Part shown: piece by piece, positions 25,232 to 34,568 of the stretch
Position numbering within the stretch: position 1 is the first letter of the stretch
Layout of the letters: each line of letters begins with the position of its first letter
Assembly (NCBI GenBank): GCA_011524975.1
Contig: WTJD01000184.1
Coordinates: 7,844-49,230, forward strand
Length of the DNA stretch: 41,387 nt
Direction: 5' to 3'
Source of the DNA: Lysobacterales bacterium
GTDB lineage: Bacteria; Pseudomonadota; Gammaproteobacteria; Xanthomonadales; SZUA-36
Position numbers and translations under genes: made by a program
The notes under the pieces: model-generated
Told to the model about the DNA's origin: nothing
Database searches by the model: none
What the model saw: the letters and a program-made list of their open reading frames with translations, nothing else

Positions 25232-26683
25232 TCAATCACGCCAGAAAGCCGGTGTCAGCAGCACCAGCAAGGTGTAGATCTCCAGCCGTCCGGCGAGCAT
25301 GGCGAAGCTGAGCACGAGCTTGGCGGCTCCGTTGAGCTCGGAGTAGTTGGCGCCCACCTGTGAAAGGCCCGGACCCAGGTTCGTGATGCTGGCTGCCGCG
25401 GCCGAGAAGGCACTGACCGAGTCGATGCCGGTGGCGTTCAACAGCACGGTCACCAGCGTGAACGTGGCGATGTAGAGAAAGAAAAACCCCCACACGGCGT
25501 TCATGACCGAACTGGAAGCCTGCTGGTCTCCCACACGTATCTGGATCACCGCGTGCGGATGAATCAGACGCCTGATTTCCCGGGCAGACTGGCGGTACAG
25601 CAAAATGACGCGGATGACTTTCATGCCGCCGGCGGTGCTGCCTGCGCAGCCGCCAATGAAGGCCACGGTCATCATCAGGATAGGCACGAATCCACCCCAC
25701 AGGTAAAACTCTGTGGAGGTGAAGCCGGTGGTCGTCATGGCGGATATCATCTGGAAGGCGCCATAACGCAGCGCTTCAGCGAATGAACCATAGGTGCCCT
25801 TGAGAAAGAGCGCGATGCTCGCCAGCAGCGCAAGAGCCACCAGCAGCCCCGCGTAGACCCTCAGCTCCGGATCCGCAAAGTAAGCCTGCATGCTGGCTCG
25901 TCGCCAGGCGGTAAAGTGCAGCGCGAAGTTCACCCCCGAGATGAACATGAAAATGATGGCCACCAGCTCGATCGTTGAATTGTCGAAATAGGCGATGCTC
26001 GCGTCATGCGTTGAAAATCCGCCGATGGCCACGGTGCTGAAGGCGTGGCCAATGGCGTCGAACAGGCTCATGCCGGCAAGCCAGTAGGCGGCCGCGCAAA
26101 AGACCGTGATGCCGAGATAAATGAGCCACAGGGCCTTGGCGGTCTCAGTGATCCGAGGGGTGAGCTTGGCGTCCTTAATGGGGCCGGGCGTTTCGGCCCG
26201 GTACAGCTGCATGCCGCCAATCCGCAGCATAGGCAGGATCGCGACCGCCAGCACGATGATTCCCATGCCGCCCAGCCACTGTAGCTGCTGGCGGTAATAG
26301 AGAACGCCCTTCGGCAGTTCCTCGATATGGGTGATGATGGTGGCCCCGGTCGTGGTCAGCCCCGACATGGATTCGAACAGTGCCTCGATATAGGTCAGCG
26401 ATGGCGATTGAAGCAGAACGAAAGGCAAAGCGCCGACCAGCGCAAGTGCGACCCAGCACCCCACCACGACGAGAAACCCATCGTGCAGACGCAACTCTCG
26501 CTTGTGATGGCGCACGGGCAGAAAGATCAGCAACCCCAGGAGGGCGAGAATGCCGGCACTGCTGAGAAACATCATCATGGTGCCGTCGCCATACCAGAGG
26601 GAGACGGCGGCCGGCGGCAGCATCATCAGGCTGGACAGCGCGATCAGGAACCCAAGAATTCGCTGGACGGAGGCGAGGCGCAT
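25232..26683 (-). CDS. trkH: potassium uptake protein TrkH
   Basis: The protein is 483 residues from ATG 26683; an adjacent ATG at 26686 is also possible. It is the ion-conducting subunit of the Trk system in the inner membrane, with about ten helices in four pore repeats. Filter-like segments are SMSGLTTTGATI, STVAIGGFSTHD, SAMTTTGFTST and ASITNLGPGLSQ, each with the conserved glycine. It is 18 bases after the trkA stop in the same direction, so the two form an operon. TrkA supplies the nucleotide-sensing ring that gates it. It converges with the acyltransferase gene with no clear terminator. Confidence 0.96.
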   Translation of the reverse strand: MRLASVQRILGFLIALSSLMMLPPAAVSLWYGDGTMMMFLSSAGILALLGLLIFLPVRHHKRELRLHDGFLVVVGCWVALALVGALPFVLLQSPSLTYIEALFESMSGLTTTGATIITHIEELPKGVLYYRQQLQWLGGMGIIVLAVAILPMLRIGGMQLYRAETPGPIKDAKLTPRITETAKALWLIYLGITVFCAAAYWLAGMSLFDAIGHAFSTVAIGGFSTHDASIAYFDNSTIELVAIIFMFISGVNFALHFTAWRRASMQAYFADPELRVYAGLLVALALLASIALFLKGTYGSFAEALRYGAFQMISAMTTTGFTSTEFYLWGGFVPILMMTVAFIGGCAGSTAGGMKVIRVILLYRQSAREIRRLIHPHAVIQIRVGDQQASSSVMNAVWGFFFLYIATFTLVTVLLNATGIDSVSAFSAAAASITNLGPGLSQVGANYSELNGAAKLVLSFAMLAGRLEIYTLLVLLTPAFWRD

Positions 26684-26701
26684 CATTTCGGTTCAGCCTG
26701 C

Positions 26702-28078
26702 TTAGATGAAGGTGGCGCTGACCTGGAAAAGGCGCTCCACGGCCGGAATCTGCGCTTTGTCCGGTACGAACAGCAGGACATGGTCATGCTCCCTAATCAC
26801 GGTATTGTGATGAGCAATGACAACGTCATCGTCCTGGACGATGGCGCCGATCGTGGTGCCGGGGGGCAGATCGATTTCCTCGATCCTGCGGCCCACAACC
26901 TTCGAGCTGTGTTTGTCACCCAGGGCCACGGCCTCGATGGCTTCGGCGGATCCGCGTCTCAGGGAGTGAACCCTGGCCATGGAACCGCGCCGGATATGGG
27001 TCAGCAGGGCGCCGATGGTGATCTGCTCGGGTGAAACCGCGATATCGATGGATCCTGCCTCCACCAGGTCCACGTAAGAGGGGCGATTGACGATTGAAAT
27101 GATTCGCTTGGCGCCCAGGCGCTTGGCCAGCAAGGCGGAAAGAATGTTCGCCTGGTCGTCGTCGGTGAGCATGCAATACACATCAGAAGCGTCGACGGCC
27201 TCCTCGCGCAACAGCTGCTCGTCCATGCAGTCACCCACCAGGACGATAGCCCGCTCGAGCTCCCCGGCAATCATCTCCGCCCGCTCGGGGTCGCGTTCTA
27301 TGACCTTGACGTGATGATCTCGCTCCAGGAGCTTGGCCAGGTTGCTGCCGATGTGCCCTCCACCGGCCAGGATGATGCGGCGGATCGGGTTTTCCAGCGG
27401 CCGCATTTCTTTCATCATCGTCTGTATGTGGCGGGTCGCGGCCAGGAAGAACACGGTGTCGTTTTCTTCCACCGTCGTATCCCCGTCGGGAATGACCAGC
27501 TCACCCGAGCGATAGATGGCTGCGACCCGGGCATCGCTGCCCGAGGGCATGTGTTGACTCAGTATGGAGAGCTGCTGGCCCACCAGGCGCCCGCCCTCGT
27601 CCGCGCGCGCGGCCACGAGTTGGGCTCTTCCGTCGGCAAAATCAAAAACCTGCAGCGCGCTCGGATACTCGATGAGGCGGGCAATATGCTGTGTGATCAG
27701 CTGTTCGGGGCTGATCAGCACGTCGATCGGCGAGTGTTCACGGGAGAACAGAATCTGGTGGTCGGTGTATTCCGAAGACCGCACCCGGGCGATGCGGGTG
27801 GGCGTGTTGTAGATGGTGTACGCAACCTGGCATGCGACCATGTTCACTTCATCGCTGTTGGTCACGGCAACGAACAGTTCCGCCTCCTCAATGCCGGCTC
27901 GTTGCAGCACTTTCGGATGTGAACCGAAACCCTGAACGGTTCTCAGGTCAAGATGATTTGCCAGGTCCCGCAGCCGGTCGGCGTCGGTGTCGACGATCGT
28001 GATGTCGTTGTCCTCGTGGGACAGGCTGCGGGCCACGGTGGTGCCTACCTGGCCGGCGCCAAGGATGACGATTTTCAT
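26702..28078 (-). CDS. trkA: Trk potassium transport regulator TrkA
   Basis: The 458-residue cytoplasmic protein has two RCK domains. The first has the NAD-binding GAGQVG at 7-12 with Asp30 (VDTDADR), and the second GGGHIG at 239-244 with VIERDPERAE. Each is followed by an RCK-C domain, as in the standard double TrkA. It binds NAD(H) and probably ATP and controls TrkH. Its ATG overlaps the stop of ntrX (ATGA), so the potassium genes are coupled to the regulator genes. The ntrYX-trkAH order is shared by many proteobacteria. Confidence 0.97.
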   Translation of the reverse strand: MKIVILGAGQVGTTVARSLSHEDNDITIVDTDADRLRDLANHLDLRTVQGFGSHPKVLQRAGIEEAELFVAVTNSDEVNMVACQVAYTIYNTPTRIARVRSSEYTDHQILFSREHSPIDVLISPEQLITQHIARLIEYPSALQVFDFADGRAQLVAARADEGGRLVGQQLSILSQHMPSGSDARVAAIYRSGELVIPDGDTTVEENDTVFFLAATRHIQTMMKEMRPLENPIRRIILAGGGHIGSNLAKLLERDHHVKVIERDPERAEMIAGELERAIVLVGDCMDEQLLREEAVDASDVYCMLTDDDQANILSALLAKRLGAKRIISIVNRPSYVDLVEAGSIDIAVSPEQITIGALLTHIRRGSMARVHSLRRGSAEAIEAVALGDKHSSKVVGRRIEEIDLPPGTTIGAIVQDDDVVIAHHNTVIREHDHVLLFVPDKAQIPAVERLFQVSATFI

Positions 28079-29457
28079 GTTGCCTTACCTGCTTTACCCA
28101 CCGTTTTGGGGTCGATGCCCAGGGCGCGAAGCTTGCGGTAGAGATGGGTCCGTTCCATGCCAACCGCCTCTGACAGCTTGCCCACGCTGCCACCGGCTTT
28201 CTTCAACTGATACTCGAGATATTCGCGCTCGAACTGTTCACGGGCCTCCCGCAAGGGAAGGTCGAAAGAACCCGGTCGGGCGGGGCTGACCTCCGAAGGA
28301 TGCAGGGCGTGCTGCTGCAGGGCGATCTCGATTTCCTGCGGCGTGACCTCTCCTTCGCCGCCCAGGATCAGCAGCCGCTGAACCATATTACGCAACTCCC
28401 GCACGTTGCCTGGCCAGTCGTGATTGCGCAGCCGGTTGAGGGCGGCCACGGAAAAAGACCGGTAGGGCAGGTTTTCGTGATTGGGAAACCACTCGGCATA
28501 AAATCGAACGAGCTCGGGCACATCCTCTGGTCTTGAGCGCAAAGAGGGCACGTTCAGGGGCAGAACATTCACCAGGAAGAACAGCGCTTTGGACAGGTGG
28601 CCGCTTTCAACAGTGGATTCGGGATGGCTGTTCACGCTGGAAACGAGGCGGAAGTCCGCCGACCGATTCTCGCTGTCGCCCTCTGCCACCCAGCTTCCCG
28701 CTTCCAGCACCTGCAGCAGCAATTGCTGGATCGACGCGTCCAGTGTATGGATATCCGGAATGAACAAGGTTCCGCTGCCCGCCCGGTCCAGTAATCCGGC
28801 TACGTGACCCTCGGCCGTCTTCTCGCCAAGAAGATAGGCGCGCGCCCTTGCCCCGTTGGCCTGGCAATGGTCCAGGGTCTGCATCTCGCCGGGACGACCG
28901 CTGAGATGATGGATGTGGTCGGCCAGCAGCTCCCGCCCGCTGCCGGGCTCACCGCTGATGAGTACCGGAGAGGCATGCCGCGCAGACTGCTCGGCACGCT
29001 GTCTCAGCAATTGGAGTTCGGGGCTGCTGCCCAGGGGTTCGGTGTGCGGCCGCGCGGCGGTTTGCGGGGCGAAGCTCGAAGCCTGTCCCTGCGCGTCCAT
29101 CGCCTGGCGCACGGTGGCCAGCAGCTTGGCCAGGGAAAGTGGCTTCTGCACGAAGTCCCTGGCCCCGAGGCGCGTGGCCTCCACGGCGGTCTCAAGGGTT
29201 CCGTGGCCCGACATCATCACGACCGGGCATGCGGGCTGACCGCCGGCGGACCACTCGCGCAGCAAGCTGATGCCATCGACATCCGGCATCCAGATGTCCA
29301 GCAGCACCAGGTCAGGGTGAACATTGGCGTAAACCGAGCGAGCAGCCTCGCCATTTTCCGCGGTAGATACTTTGTAGCCCTCGTCTTCGAGAATCTCGCT
29401 GACGAGAAAGCGGATGTCGGGCTCGTCATCGACAACCAGAATGTGGGCTTGCGACAT
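28075..29457 (-). CDS. ntrX: NtrX-type response regulator with degenerate AAA+ domain
   Basis: The 460-residue protein has a normal receiver (Asp10/Asp11, phosphoacceptor Asp54 in LLDIWMPD, Lys105) and a Fis-like helix-turn-helix near the C-terminus (SVGKLSEAVGMERTHLYRKL). The central AAA+ domain is altered. Walker A reads GEPGSGRE (169-176), with arginine in place of the lysine. The GAFTGA loop is missing: the alignment goes from YLLGEKTAEGHV straight to AGLLDRAGSG. Walker B is LFIPDI rather than LFLDEI. It therefore should not activate sigma-54 RNA polymerase and may act as a simple DNA-binding regulator. It is encoded after ntrY with a 122-base gap and overlaps trkA. Confidence 0.93.
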   Translation of the reverse strand: MSQAHILVVDDEPDIRFLVSEILEDEGYKVSTAENGEAARSVYANVHPDLVLLDIWMPDVDGISLLREWSAGGQPACPVVMMSGHGTLETAVEATRLGARDFVQKPLSLAKLLATVRQAMDAQGQASSFAPQTAARPHTEPLGSSPELQLLRQRAEQSARHASPVLISGEPGSGRELLADHIHHLSGRPGEMQTLDHCQANGARARAYLLGEKTAEGHVAGLLDRAGSGTLFIPDIHTLDASIQQLLLQVLEAGSWVAEGDSENRSADFRLVSSVNSHPESTVESGHLSKALFFLVNVLPLNVPSLRSRPEDVPELVRFYAEWFPNHENLPYRSFSVAALNRLRNHDWPGNVRELRNMVQRLLILGGEGEVTPQEIEIALQQHALHPSEVSPARPGSFDLPLREAREQFEREYLEYQLKKAGGSVGKLSEAVGMERTHLYRKLRALGIDPKTVGKAGKAT

Positions 29458-29579
29458 GGGTGATCCAGAGCCGGGCGGCTACGCGCGCGACGATCCTCAA
29501 GGGTGTTGTAATTACGCAACAGAATACCGGAAATACCGCGGTCTGCATAGCATTTCAAGCCACCAGGCAACGCCGCTCT

Positions 29580-31808
29580 TCAGGCGCTTCGCGGCGATCT
29601 CCGGCCACGTTCAGCGGCGCCCGTGTCCGCGGCCAGCGGCAGCGTGATCAGTGCCACAGCACCGCCATCGGGATGGTTGGAGATGGATATGCTGCCGTCA
29701 TGTTCCTCGACGATCTTGCGGCAAATGGCCAGGCCCAGCCCGCTCCCTCCGGGCTTATGGGTGACATAGGGCTCGAAGGGCTTTTCCAGCACCGCGTCCG
29801 GATAGCCGGGGCCGCGATCTGTGAGGCTCAGTTCCACCGAACCGCTGCCGTCTGTCGCCATCACTCGGGTTGAAATGCCGATAAAGACATCGTCTCCGGG
29901 GCTGCCGGCCTCGCTGGCATTGCGGATCAGGTTGTGCAGCAGTTGGCGTATGCGCCCGGCGTCCGCCCACAGGCCCTCCGGTCCGGCGCACAGATCCAGC
30001 TCGAAGCGCATGGCTGGGTTGCCCTGTTGGTAGAGCGTGATCACGTTCTTGATGAGATCGTCCAGTCTCAGGTGCTCCAAATCCAGGTCCGGCTCCCGGG
30101 CGTATTCGCCGAACGCGTCAACCAGTGTTCGCAGGGCTTCTACCTGGGAAACAATGGTTCGGGTGGACTTGTCGACCATGCTCCTGTCCTGGGCCCCCAG
30201 CCGGTCACCCAGCTTCATGCGCAGCCTCTCGGCGGCCAGGCGGATGGGTGTGAGCGGGTTTTTCACCTCGTGGGCCAGCCGTCGGGCGACCTCGGCCCAG
30301 GCGGCGTCGCGCTGCGCCTGGTTGAGGACGGTGACATCATCGAAAACCACGACCATGCCTGGCCGGGCACCCTCGCCGGCGGGCAGGGCCGAGCCTCTCA
30401 GCAGCAGCACCAGGGGTGCCCCTGCACGGTGCAATCGGATTTCCCTCTGCCATCCCGACCGGCCACGGCCATGCTGCCGGGTGACCTGGCTGACGAAAGG
30501 CTCCAGGTGCGGCGCGATGTCTGCAAGGTCGGCCAGCTGGCGATCATTGGCATAACCGCCGGGCAGCCCCAGGATTTGCTCAGCGGCGCGATTGACGCGA
30601 ACCATGGCGCCCGATTCGCTCAATGTGATCACGCCGGCGGAAAGCGATCCCAGGACGGTTTCCAGGTATTCGCCCTGCGCCTGGAGCCGGGCCCGCCCCG
30701 ATTCAGCTTCTTCACTGGCCTTCAGCAGGGCGGCGGTCATGTCGTTGAACGATTCCGACAGAAAGCCGAGCTCATCCCGATGCTCGATCTCCACCGCCTG
30801 GCGCAAGTCACCCGCGGCGACCTCCCGCGTGGCCTTTCCGAGCCGGGAGATGGGCGCGACCATTCGTCGAGCAGACTGAAGCGCGGCCAGGATGGCCAGG
30901 AAGATGGTCAGCAGCATCACCAGCGACAGGATGAGCAGGAAGCTCTGCTTGAGTGAGTTTCTGAGATAGGCCACATTTTGATAGCGGTAGTATTCCTGTT
31001 CGATCGTGGTGGTCAGTGCCGTGATGTCCCGGGGCAATGGGTAAATGGCCTGCAGCAGCAAGTCTGGGTTTGCCGGCAGGCTGGAGGCCATCCGCTGAAT
31101 GACTCGGATGTTCAGCCCCCCGCCCGGCGCGGGCTCCGCCGCCGCGTATTCCCCCGCCTGCCAGGCCTGCAGCAGGGCGTAATCCCCGGGCCGATCCGGT
31201 AGGTCCGCCAGTGGATTGAAATTGGCGGTTGCTATCACCCTGCCGTTCTGACCCATTACGGACATCTCCACCGGGCCGGACGCGCTGATGCGCTCAAGCA
31301 ACTCTCGGCGCAGGAAATCCACGTCATCGTCCAGTCCCTCGACTTCGGCGCTGATACGCTGAAGCTGGTTGCGAACCTCCAGCGATCGGATATCGAGAAA
31401 CTGGCGGCCGAGTTCGAGTGAATCTGCCAGGGCCGCCTCTACCTGTACGTCGAACCAGCTATCGACGGTGCGCGTGAGGAAGTAGGCGGAAAATCCGTAG
31501 ACCACCAGCACCGGAGGAATGGACAACGCCAGGAAATTGCGTACCCAGCGCGCCGCCAGGCGAGCGCCAGGCTCCTCGCGGCGTACCTTGCCCACCAGGC
31601 CGAAAATGCGATGTCCAATCGTCATGGCCAGGATCAGCAGAGCCAGCCCCGTCGCCACGATGACCCACATGTACTGCCAGCCGAACGCATCGGTGTCCTG
31701 ATTGAGGTCGCTGACCAGCAGCAAGGCCAAAAAGAAGGCGCTGATCGTCGCGACGATCGGCAAAATTCGGAATGCGAACTTCTTCAGACGCCGATGTCGA
31801 ACGGCCAT
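29580..31808 (-). CDS. ntrY: NtrY-type membrane sensor histidine kinase
   Basis: The protein is 742 residues from ATG 31808, which has GGAG eight bases upstream; a GTG three codons earlier is less likely. Hydrophobic segments lie near residues 14-35, 45-65, 88-112 and 285-308, with an extracytoplasmic sensor region between the last two. A HAMP domain (VAPISRLGKATREVAAGDL), a PAS domain (YLETVLGSLSAGVITLSESG) and the kinase core follow. The phosphorylated histidine is His513 in RLAHEVKNPLTPI, and NLIRNASEAG, DRGPGYP and GGSGLGLAI form the ATP site. It phosphorylates NtrX. It overlaps the DUF4390 gene by 25 bases. The signal sensed is unknown; nitrogen oxides and redox state have been reported for relatives. 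Confidence 0.95.
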   Translation of the reverse strand: MAVRHRRLKKFAFRILPIVATISAFFLALLLVSDLNQDTDAFGWQYMWVIVATGLALLILAMTIGHRIFGLVGKVRREEPGARLAARWVRNFLALSIPPVLVVYGFSAYFLTRTVDSWFDVQVEAALADSLELGRQFLDIRSLEVRNQLQRISAEVEGLDDDVDFLRRELLERISASGPVEMSVMGQNGRVIATANFNPLADLPDRPGDYALLQAWQAGEYAAAEPAPGGGLNIRVIQRMASSLPANPDLLLQAIYPLPRDITALTTTIEQEYYRYQNVAYLRNSLKQSFLLILSLVMLLTIFLAILAALQSARRMVAPISRLGKATREVAAGDLRQAVEIEHRDELGFLSESFNDMTAALLKASEEAESGRARLQAQGEYLETVLGSLSAGVITLSESGAMVRVNRAAEQILGLPGGYANDRQLADLADIAPHLEPFVSQVTRQHGRGRSGWQREIRLHRAGAPLVLLLRGSALPAGEGARPGMVVVFDDVTVLNQAQRDAAWAEVARRLAHEVKNPLTPIRLAAERLRMKLGDRLGAQDRSMVDKSTRTIVSQVEALRTLVDAFGEYAREPDLDLEHLRLDDLIKNVITLYQQGNPAMRFELDLCAGPEGLWADAGRIRQLLHNLIRNASEAGSPGDDVFIGISTRVMATDGSGSVELSLTDRGPGYPDAVLEKPFEPYVTHKPGGSGLGLAICRKIVEEHDGSISISNHPDGGAVALITLPLAADTGAAERGRRSPRSA

Positions 31809-32329
31809 GTCGTCCACTCCGACCGGTGGCGCCAGCCCTCAGACAACAGGGCCGGCAGGCGCATGGGTGCCGGTAGATACCGGTTGTCCAGCGTGATGCG
31901 CGCGCGCAATTCGTAAGGTCCGGGCGCCAATGGCCCGGTGGAAAACTCCAGGTCGAGCCCGGACAGCGCGGCCAGGGCATGACGAAGGCGCGGGTAGTTC
32001 TCCGTTTCATCCCCGAGGCGCCCGCTGAGCTGGAAATGCTCGCTCAAGGGCAGGTACCGGATCACGTAATGTCGTTGATCGTCTGCCAGCAGGGTCAGGT
32101 CCCGCGCATCTCTTAATTCGAGCTCGACCGTGAGCGTGACGGGCACGCCATGCTCGATGGCCTCCGTGGCCTCTCGGCTGAGCTTCAGATCCTGTTGCAG
32201 GCGCGCTCGAACGAGCTGGTAGCCCGGGCGAACGTCTACTGAGCGCAGGTAGAACCCATGCTCTCCGGATGGCTGCCCGCAGCCGGACAGCAGCGCGCAA
32301 AGGCTAAGCAGACTTAACCAGGCGCGCAT
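31784..32329 (-). CDS. DUF4390 lipoprotein
   Basis: The protein is 181 residues. The ATG at 32329 begins a lipoprotein signal (MRAWLSLLSLCALLSGCGQ) with lipobox LSGC, so the longer upstream frame is not used. The rest resembles DUF4390: YLRSVDVRPGYQLVRARLQ, VTLTVELELRDARDL, DDQRHYVIRYLPLSEHFQL and ELRARITLDNRYLPAPMRLP. The function is unknown, but it is constantly found before ntrY in this gene order. It overlaps the rsmB end by 26 bases and the ntrY start by 25, so all three are co-translated. It may be a periplasmic partner of the NtrY sensor region. Confidence 0.87.
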   Translation of the reverse strand: MRAWLSLLSLCALLSGCGQPSGEHGFYLRSVDVRPGYQLVRARLQQDLKLSREATEAIEHGVPVTLTVELELRDARDLTLLADDQRHYVIRYLPLSEHFQLSGRLGDETENYPRLRHALAALSGLDLEFSTGPLAPGPYELRARITLDNRYLPAPMRLPALLSEGWRHRSEWTTWPFDIGV

Positions 32330-33611
32330 AGTAGAAGCCGTCCATATTCCTCTCTCCCGGCAAAATCTGCCGGCCCGGTTCACCGTCCGCGATGTCGAAG
32401 CCATCCATGGGCGCCGCTGCGGAATCGGCGTGTCGATCGAGGAATTGGCCAATTTGCAGGCTGTTTTCACATTTCAGCACCGAGCATGTTGCGTAAACAA
32501 GCATACCGCCCGGCTTCAGCAGGGGCCAGAGCGCGTCGAGCAGCCGCGCTTGTTCGCTCACCGCCGATTCAACCTGCGCAGGACTCCGGAGCCACTTGAT
32601 CTCGGGGTGCCGCCTGATGACGCCGGTCGCGCTGCATGGGGCGTCAAGCAGAACGCGATCGAAAGCGGTCCCGTCCCACCAGTCCGAGGGCGCTCCGGCA
32701 TCGGCGTTCAAGGTGTGTGCCTCGAGGCCCAGGCGGCCGAGATTTTCTTCAATCAGCGCGACCCTTGGCGGCTCACGGTCCAGTGCCAGCAACTCGATGC
32801 CGGGCGTGCGCTCGAGCAGATGGCAGGTTTTCCCGCCCGGCGCCGCGCACGCGTCGAGAACGCGCTGGCCCGGCCTGGCGTCGATCAGCGCCGCGGCCCA
32901 CTGCGCGGCCGCGTCCTGGACCGAAACGAGACCGTCGCTGAAGCCCGGAAGTTTCTCCACCGGCACGGGTGGCTCGCAAAGAAGCGCCTCAGCCAGGTCC
33001 TGTGCCGGCTGACCCGCCAGCCCGGCCTTGCTGAGCCGGTCGAGGTACTGCGTTCGCGTGCAACGCCGGGCATTGACCCTCAGCCACATGGGTGGCTGTT
33101 TGTTGTTTTCAGCGACGATGGATTCCCAGGCGTCAGGCCAGTCCGCCTGCAGCGCGCCGAGCAGCCACTCCGGGTGCGCGTGCCGTTCGGGTTGTTCTGC
33201 CAGGGTATCCAGCAGCGCATCGCCGCTGCGCTGAAAATTCCTCAGCACCGCGTTGATGACCCCGGCGGCCCATGCCTTTCTCAATTGCCGGGCCGCTCCG
33301 GCAGTTTCATGAATGGCCGCATGGGGCGGGGTGCCGCCCTTCCACAGCTGGAACAAACCAAGCAGGACGAGATACTCCACATCCTTGTCCCTGGCCTTGA
33401 GCGGACGGTGCAGCAACTGGCCGCTCAGCCAGCGAAGCGCGCCCAGCCAGCGCAGAACCCCGAAAACGAGGTGCCGCGAAAAAGCGCGATCACGATCCTT
33501 CAGCCTTTCGAGGTGACGAAGACCCTGACTTTCGCTGCCCTTTCTTTCCAGGATTTCCACCAGCGCCAGCGCCGCTGATCCACGGGCATCGAGATGGCGT
33601 CCCGCGTTCAT
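32304..33611 (-). CDS. rsmB: 16S rRNA (cytosine-967-C5)-methyltransferase RsmB
   Basis: The 435-residue enzyme methylates C967 of 16S rRNA using S-adenosylmethionine. An N-terminal NusB-like helical domain (about 10-140) is followed by the methyltransferase fold with DACAAPGGKT at 253-262. The two conserved cysteines are Cys326 (DAPCSATG) and the nucleophile Cys376 (YATCSVLKCE). The length is close to E. coli RsmB (429). Its ATG overlaps the stop of fmt (ATGA), so it is coupled to fmt, and its end overlaps the DUF4390 gene. Confidence 0.97.
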   Translation of the reverse strand: MNAGRHLDARGSAALALVEILERKGSESQGLRHLERLKDRDRAFSRHLVFGVLRWLGALRWLSGQLLHRPLKARDKDVEYLVLLGLFQLWKGGTPPHAAIHETAGAARQLRKAWAAGVINAVLRNFQRSGDALLDTLAEQPERHAHPEWLLGALQADWPDAWESIVAENNKQPPMWLRVNARRCTRTQYLDRLSKAGLAGQPAQDLAEALLCEPPVPVEKLPGFSDGLVSVQDAAAQWAAALIDARPGQRVLDACAAPGGKTCHLLERTPGIELLALDREPPRVALIEENLGRLGLEAHTLNADAGAPSDWWDGTAFDRVLLDAPCSATGVIRRHPEIKWLRSPAQVESAVSEQARLLDALWPLLKPGGMLVYATCSVLKCENSLQIGQFLDRHADSAAAPMDGFDIADGEPGRQILPGERNMDGFYYARLVKSA

Positions 33612-34555
33612 GCCCTGACCTGGATGCTGTGTGCCCGCAGATAGTCTGCAACCGGCATGCGCCGCCCGCCTGGCCTTTGCACCTCGAGCAAGCGCAGTCC
33701 GCCGGAGCCGGCGCAGATATCTATGCCGGTCTCATCGGCAGCCACGACCTGGCCGGGTGGGCCGAGTTGCCGACCGTCACCGATCGGCTCGGCGGACCAG
33801 ACCCGCAAACGCTCCCCCTCGAGTTCGCACCAGGCAACCGGCCACGGATTGAAAGCCCGAACCTGCCTTGCGAGATCCATGGCGGGTAACGACCAGTCGA
33901 TGCGCGCCTCTGATTTTTCCAGCTTGCCGGCGTAGGTAGCGAGTCGTTCGTCCTGTGGTTCCGGCTCCGGCAAAGTGCCGTCCAAAAGTGCTTCGATGCT
34001 CGTCATCAGCAGGCTCGCGCCAAGTGGCGCGAGCCGGTCATGCAGCGAGCCGCCCGTTTCTTCCTTTTTCAGCGCTATCGCCTCTCGAAAATAGACGGGT
34101 CCCGTGTCGAGACCCGCCTCCATGCGCATGATGCAAATGCCCGTTTGGCGGTCTCCTGCCTGAATGCAGCGCTGAATCGGCGCCGCCCCTCGCCAGCGGG
34201 GCAGCAGCGAGGCGTGAATGTTCCAGCAGCCGTGACGAGGCAGGTCGAGCACCGCTTGCGGGAGTATGAGTCCATAGGCCGCGACAATCATGAGGTCTGG
34301 ACGGAACGCGTCCAGGCGCTGCAGGATCTCGGGTTCGCGCAGCGATCGGGGCTGCAGCACGGGTAGATCATGCTCCAGCGCGCATTGCTTGACCGGGCTG
34401 GCCTGGAGCTTTCGTCCCCGACCGGCGCGCCGGTCGGGTTGTGTCAGGACAGCAGTGGGTGGATGTCCTGCGTCAATCAGCGCCTGTAGCGCGGGAACCG
34501 CAAACTCGGGGGTTCCGGCGAAGACGATTCGCAGCGGCAATGCGACGGTTGGCAT
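33608..34555 (-). CDS. fmt: methionyl-tRNA formyltransferase
   Basis: The 315-residue enzyme formylates initiator Met-tRNA from 10-formyl-THF. The N-terminal Rossmann domain begins RIVFAGTPEFAVPALQAL. The catalytic centre has Asn112 and His114 in WNIHASLLPRWRGAAPIQRC and Asp150 in GLDTGPV. The C-terminal OB-like domain (RAFNPWPVAWCELEGERLRV) binds tRNA. The length equals E. coli Fmt. It starts 13 bases after the def stop and is followed by an overlapping rsmB. Confidence 0.98.
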   Translation of the reverse strand: MPTVALPLRIVFAGTPEFAVPALQALIDAGHPPTAVLTQPDRRAGRGRKLQASPVKQCALEHDLPVLQPRSLREPEILQRLDAFRPDLMIVAAYGLILPQAVLDLPRHGCWNIHASLLPRWRGAAPIQRCIQAGDRQTGICIMRMEAGLDTGPVYFREAIALKKEETGGSLHDRLAPLGASLLMTSIEALLDGTLPEPEPQDERLATYAGKLEKSEARIDWSLPAMDLARQVRAFNPWPVAWCELEGERLRVWSAEPIGDGRQLGPPGQVVAADETGIDICAGSGGLRLLEVQRPGGRRMPVADYLRAHSIQVRA

Positions 34556-34568
34556 GGAAAGTCGACGC

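Noticed and set aside
28075-29457. NtrX as a second sigma-54 activator
   Set aside because: The GAFTGA loop and both Walker signatures needed for activation are lost.
29458-29579. Promoter for ntrX in the ntrY-ntrX gap
   Set aside because: TTGAAA followed by TATTTC at 17 bases on the minus strand is too weak a match to support.
32430-33578. 382-residue frame opposite rsmB
   Set aside because: RsmB motifs including both catalytic cysteines lie on the other strand; this frame lacks any.
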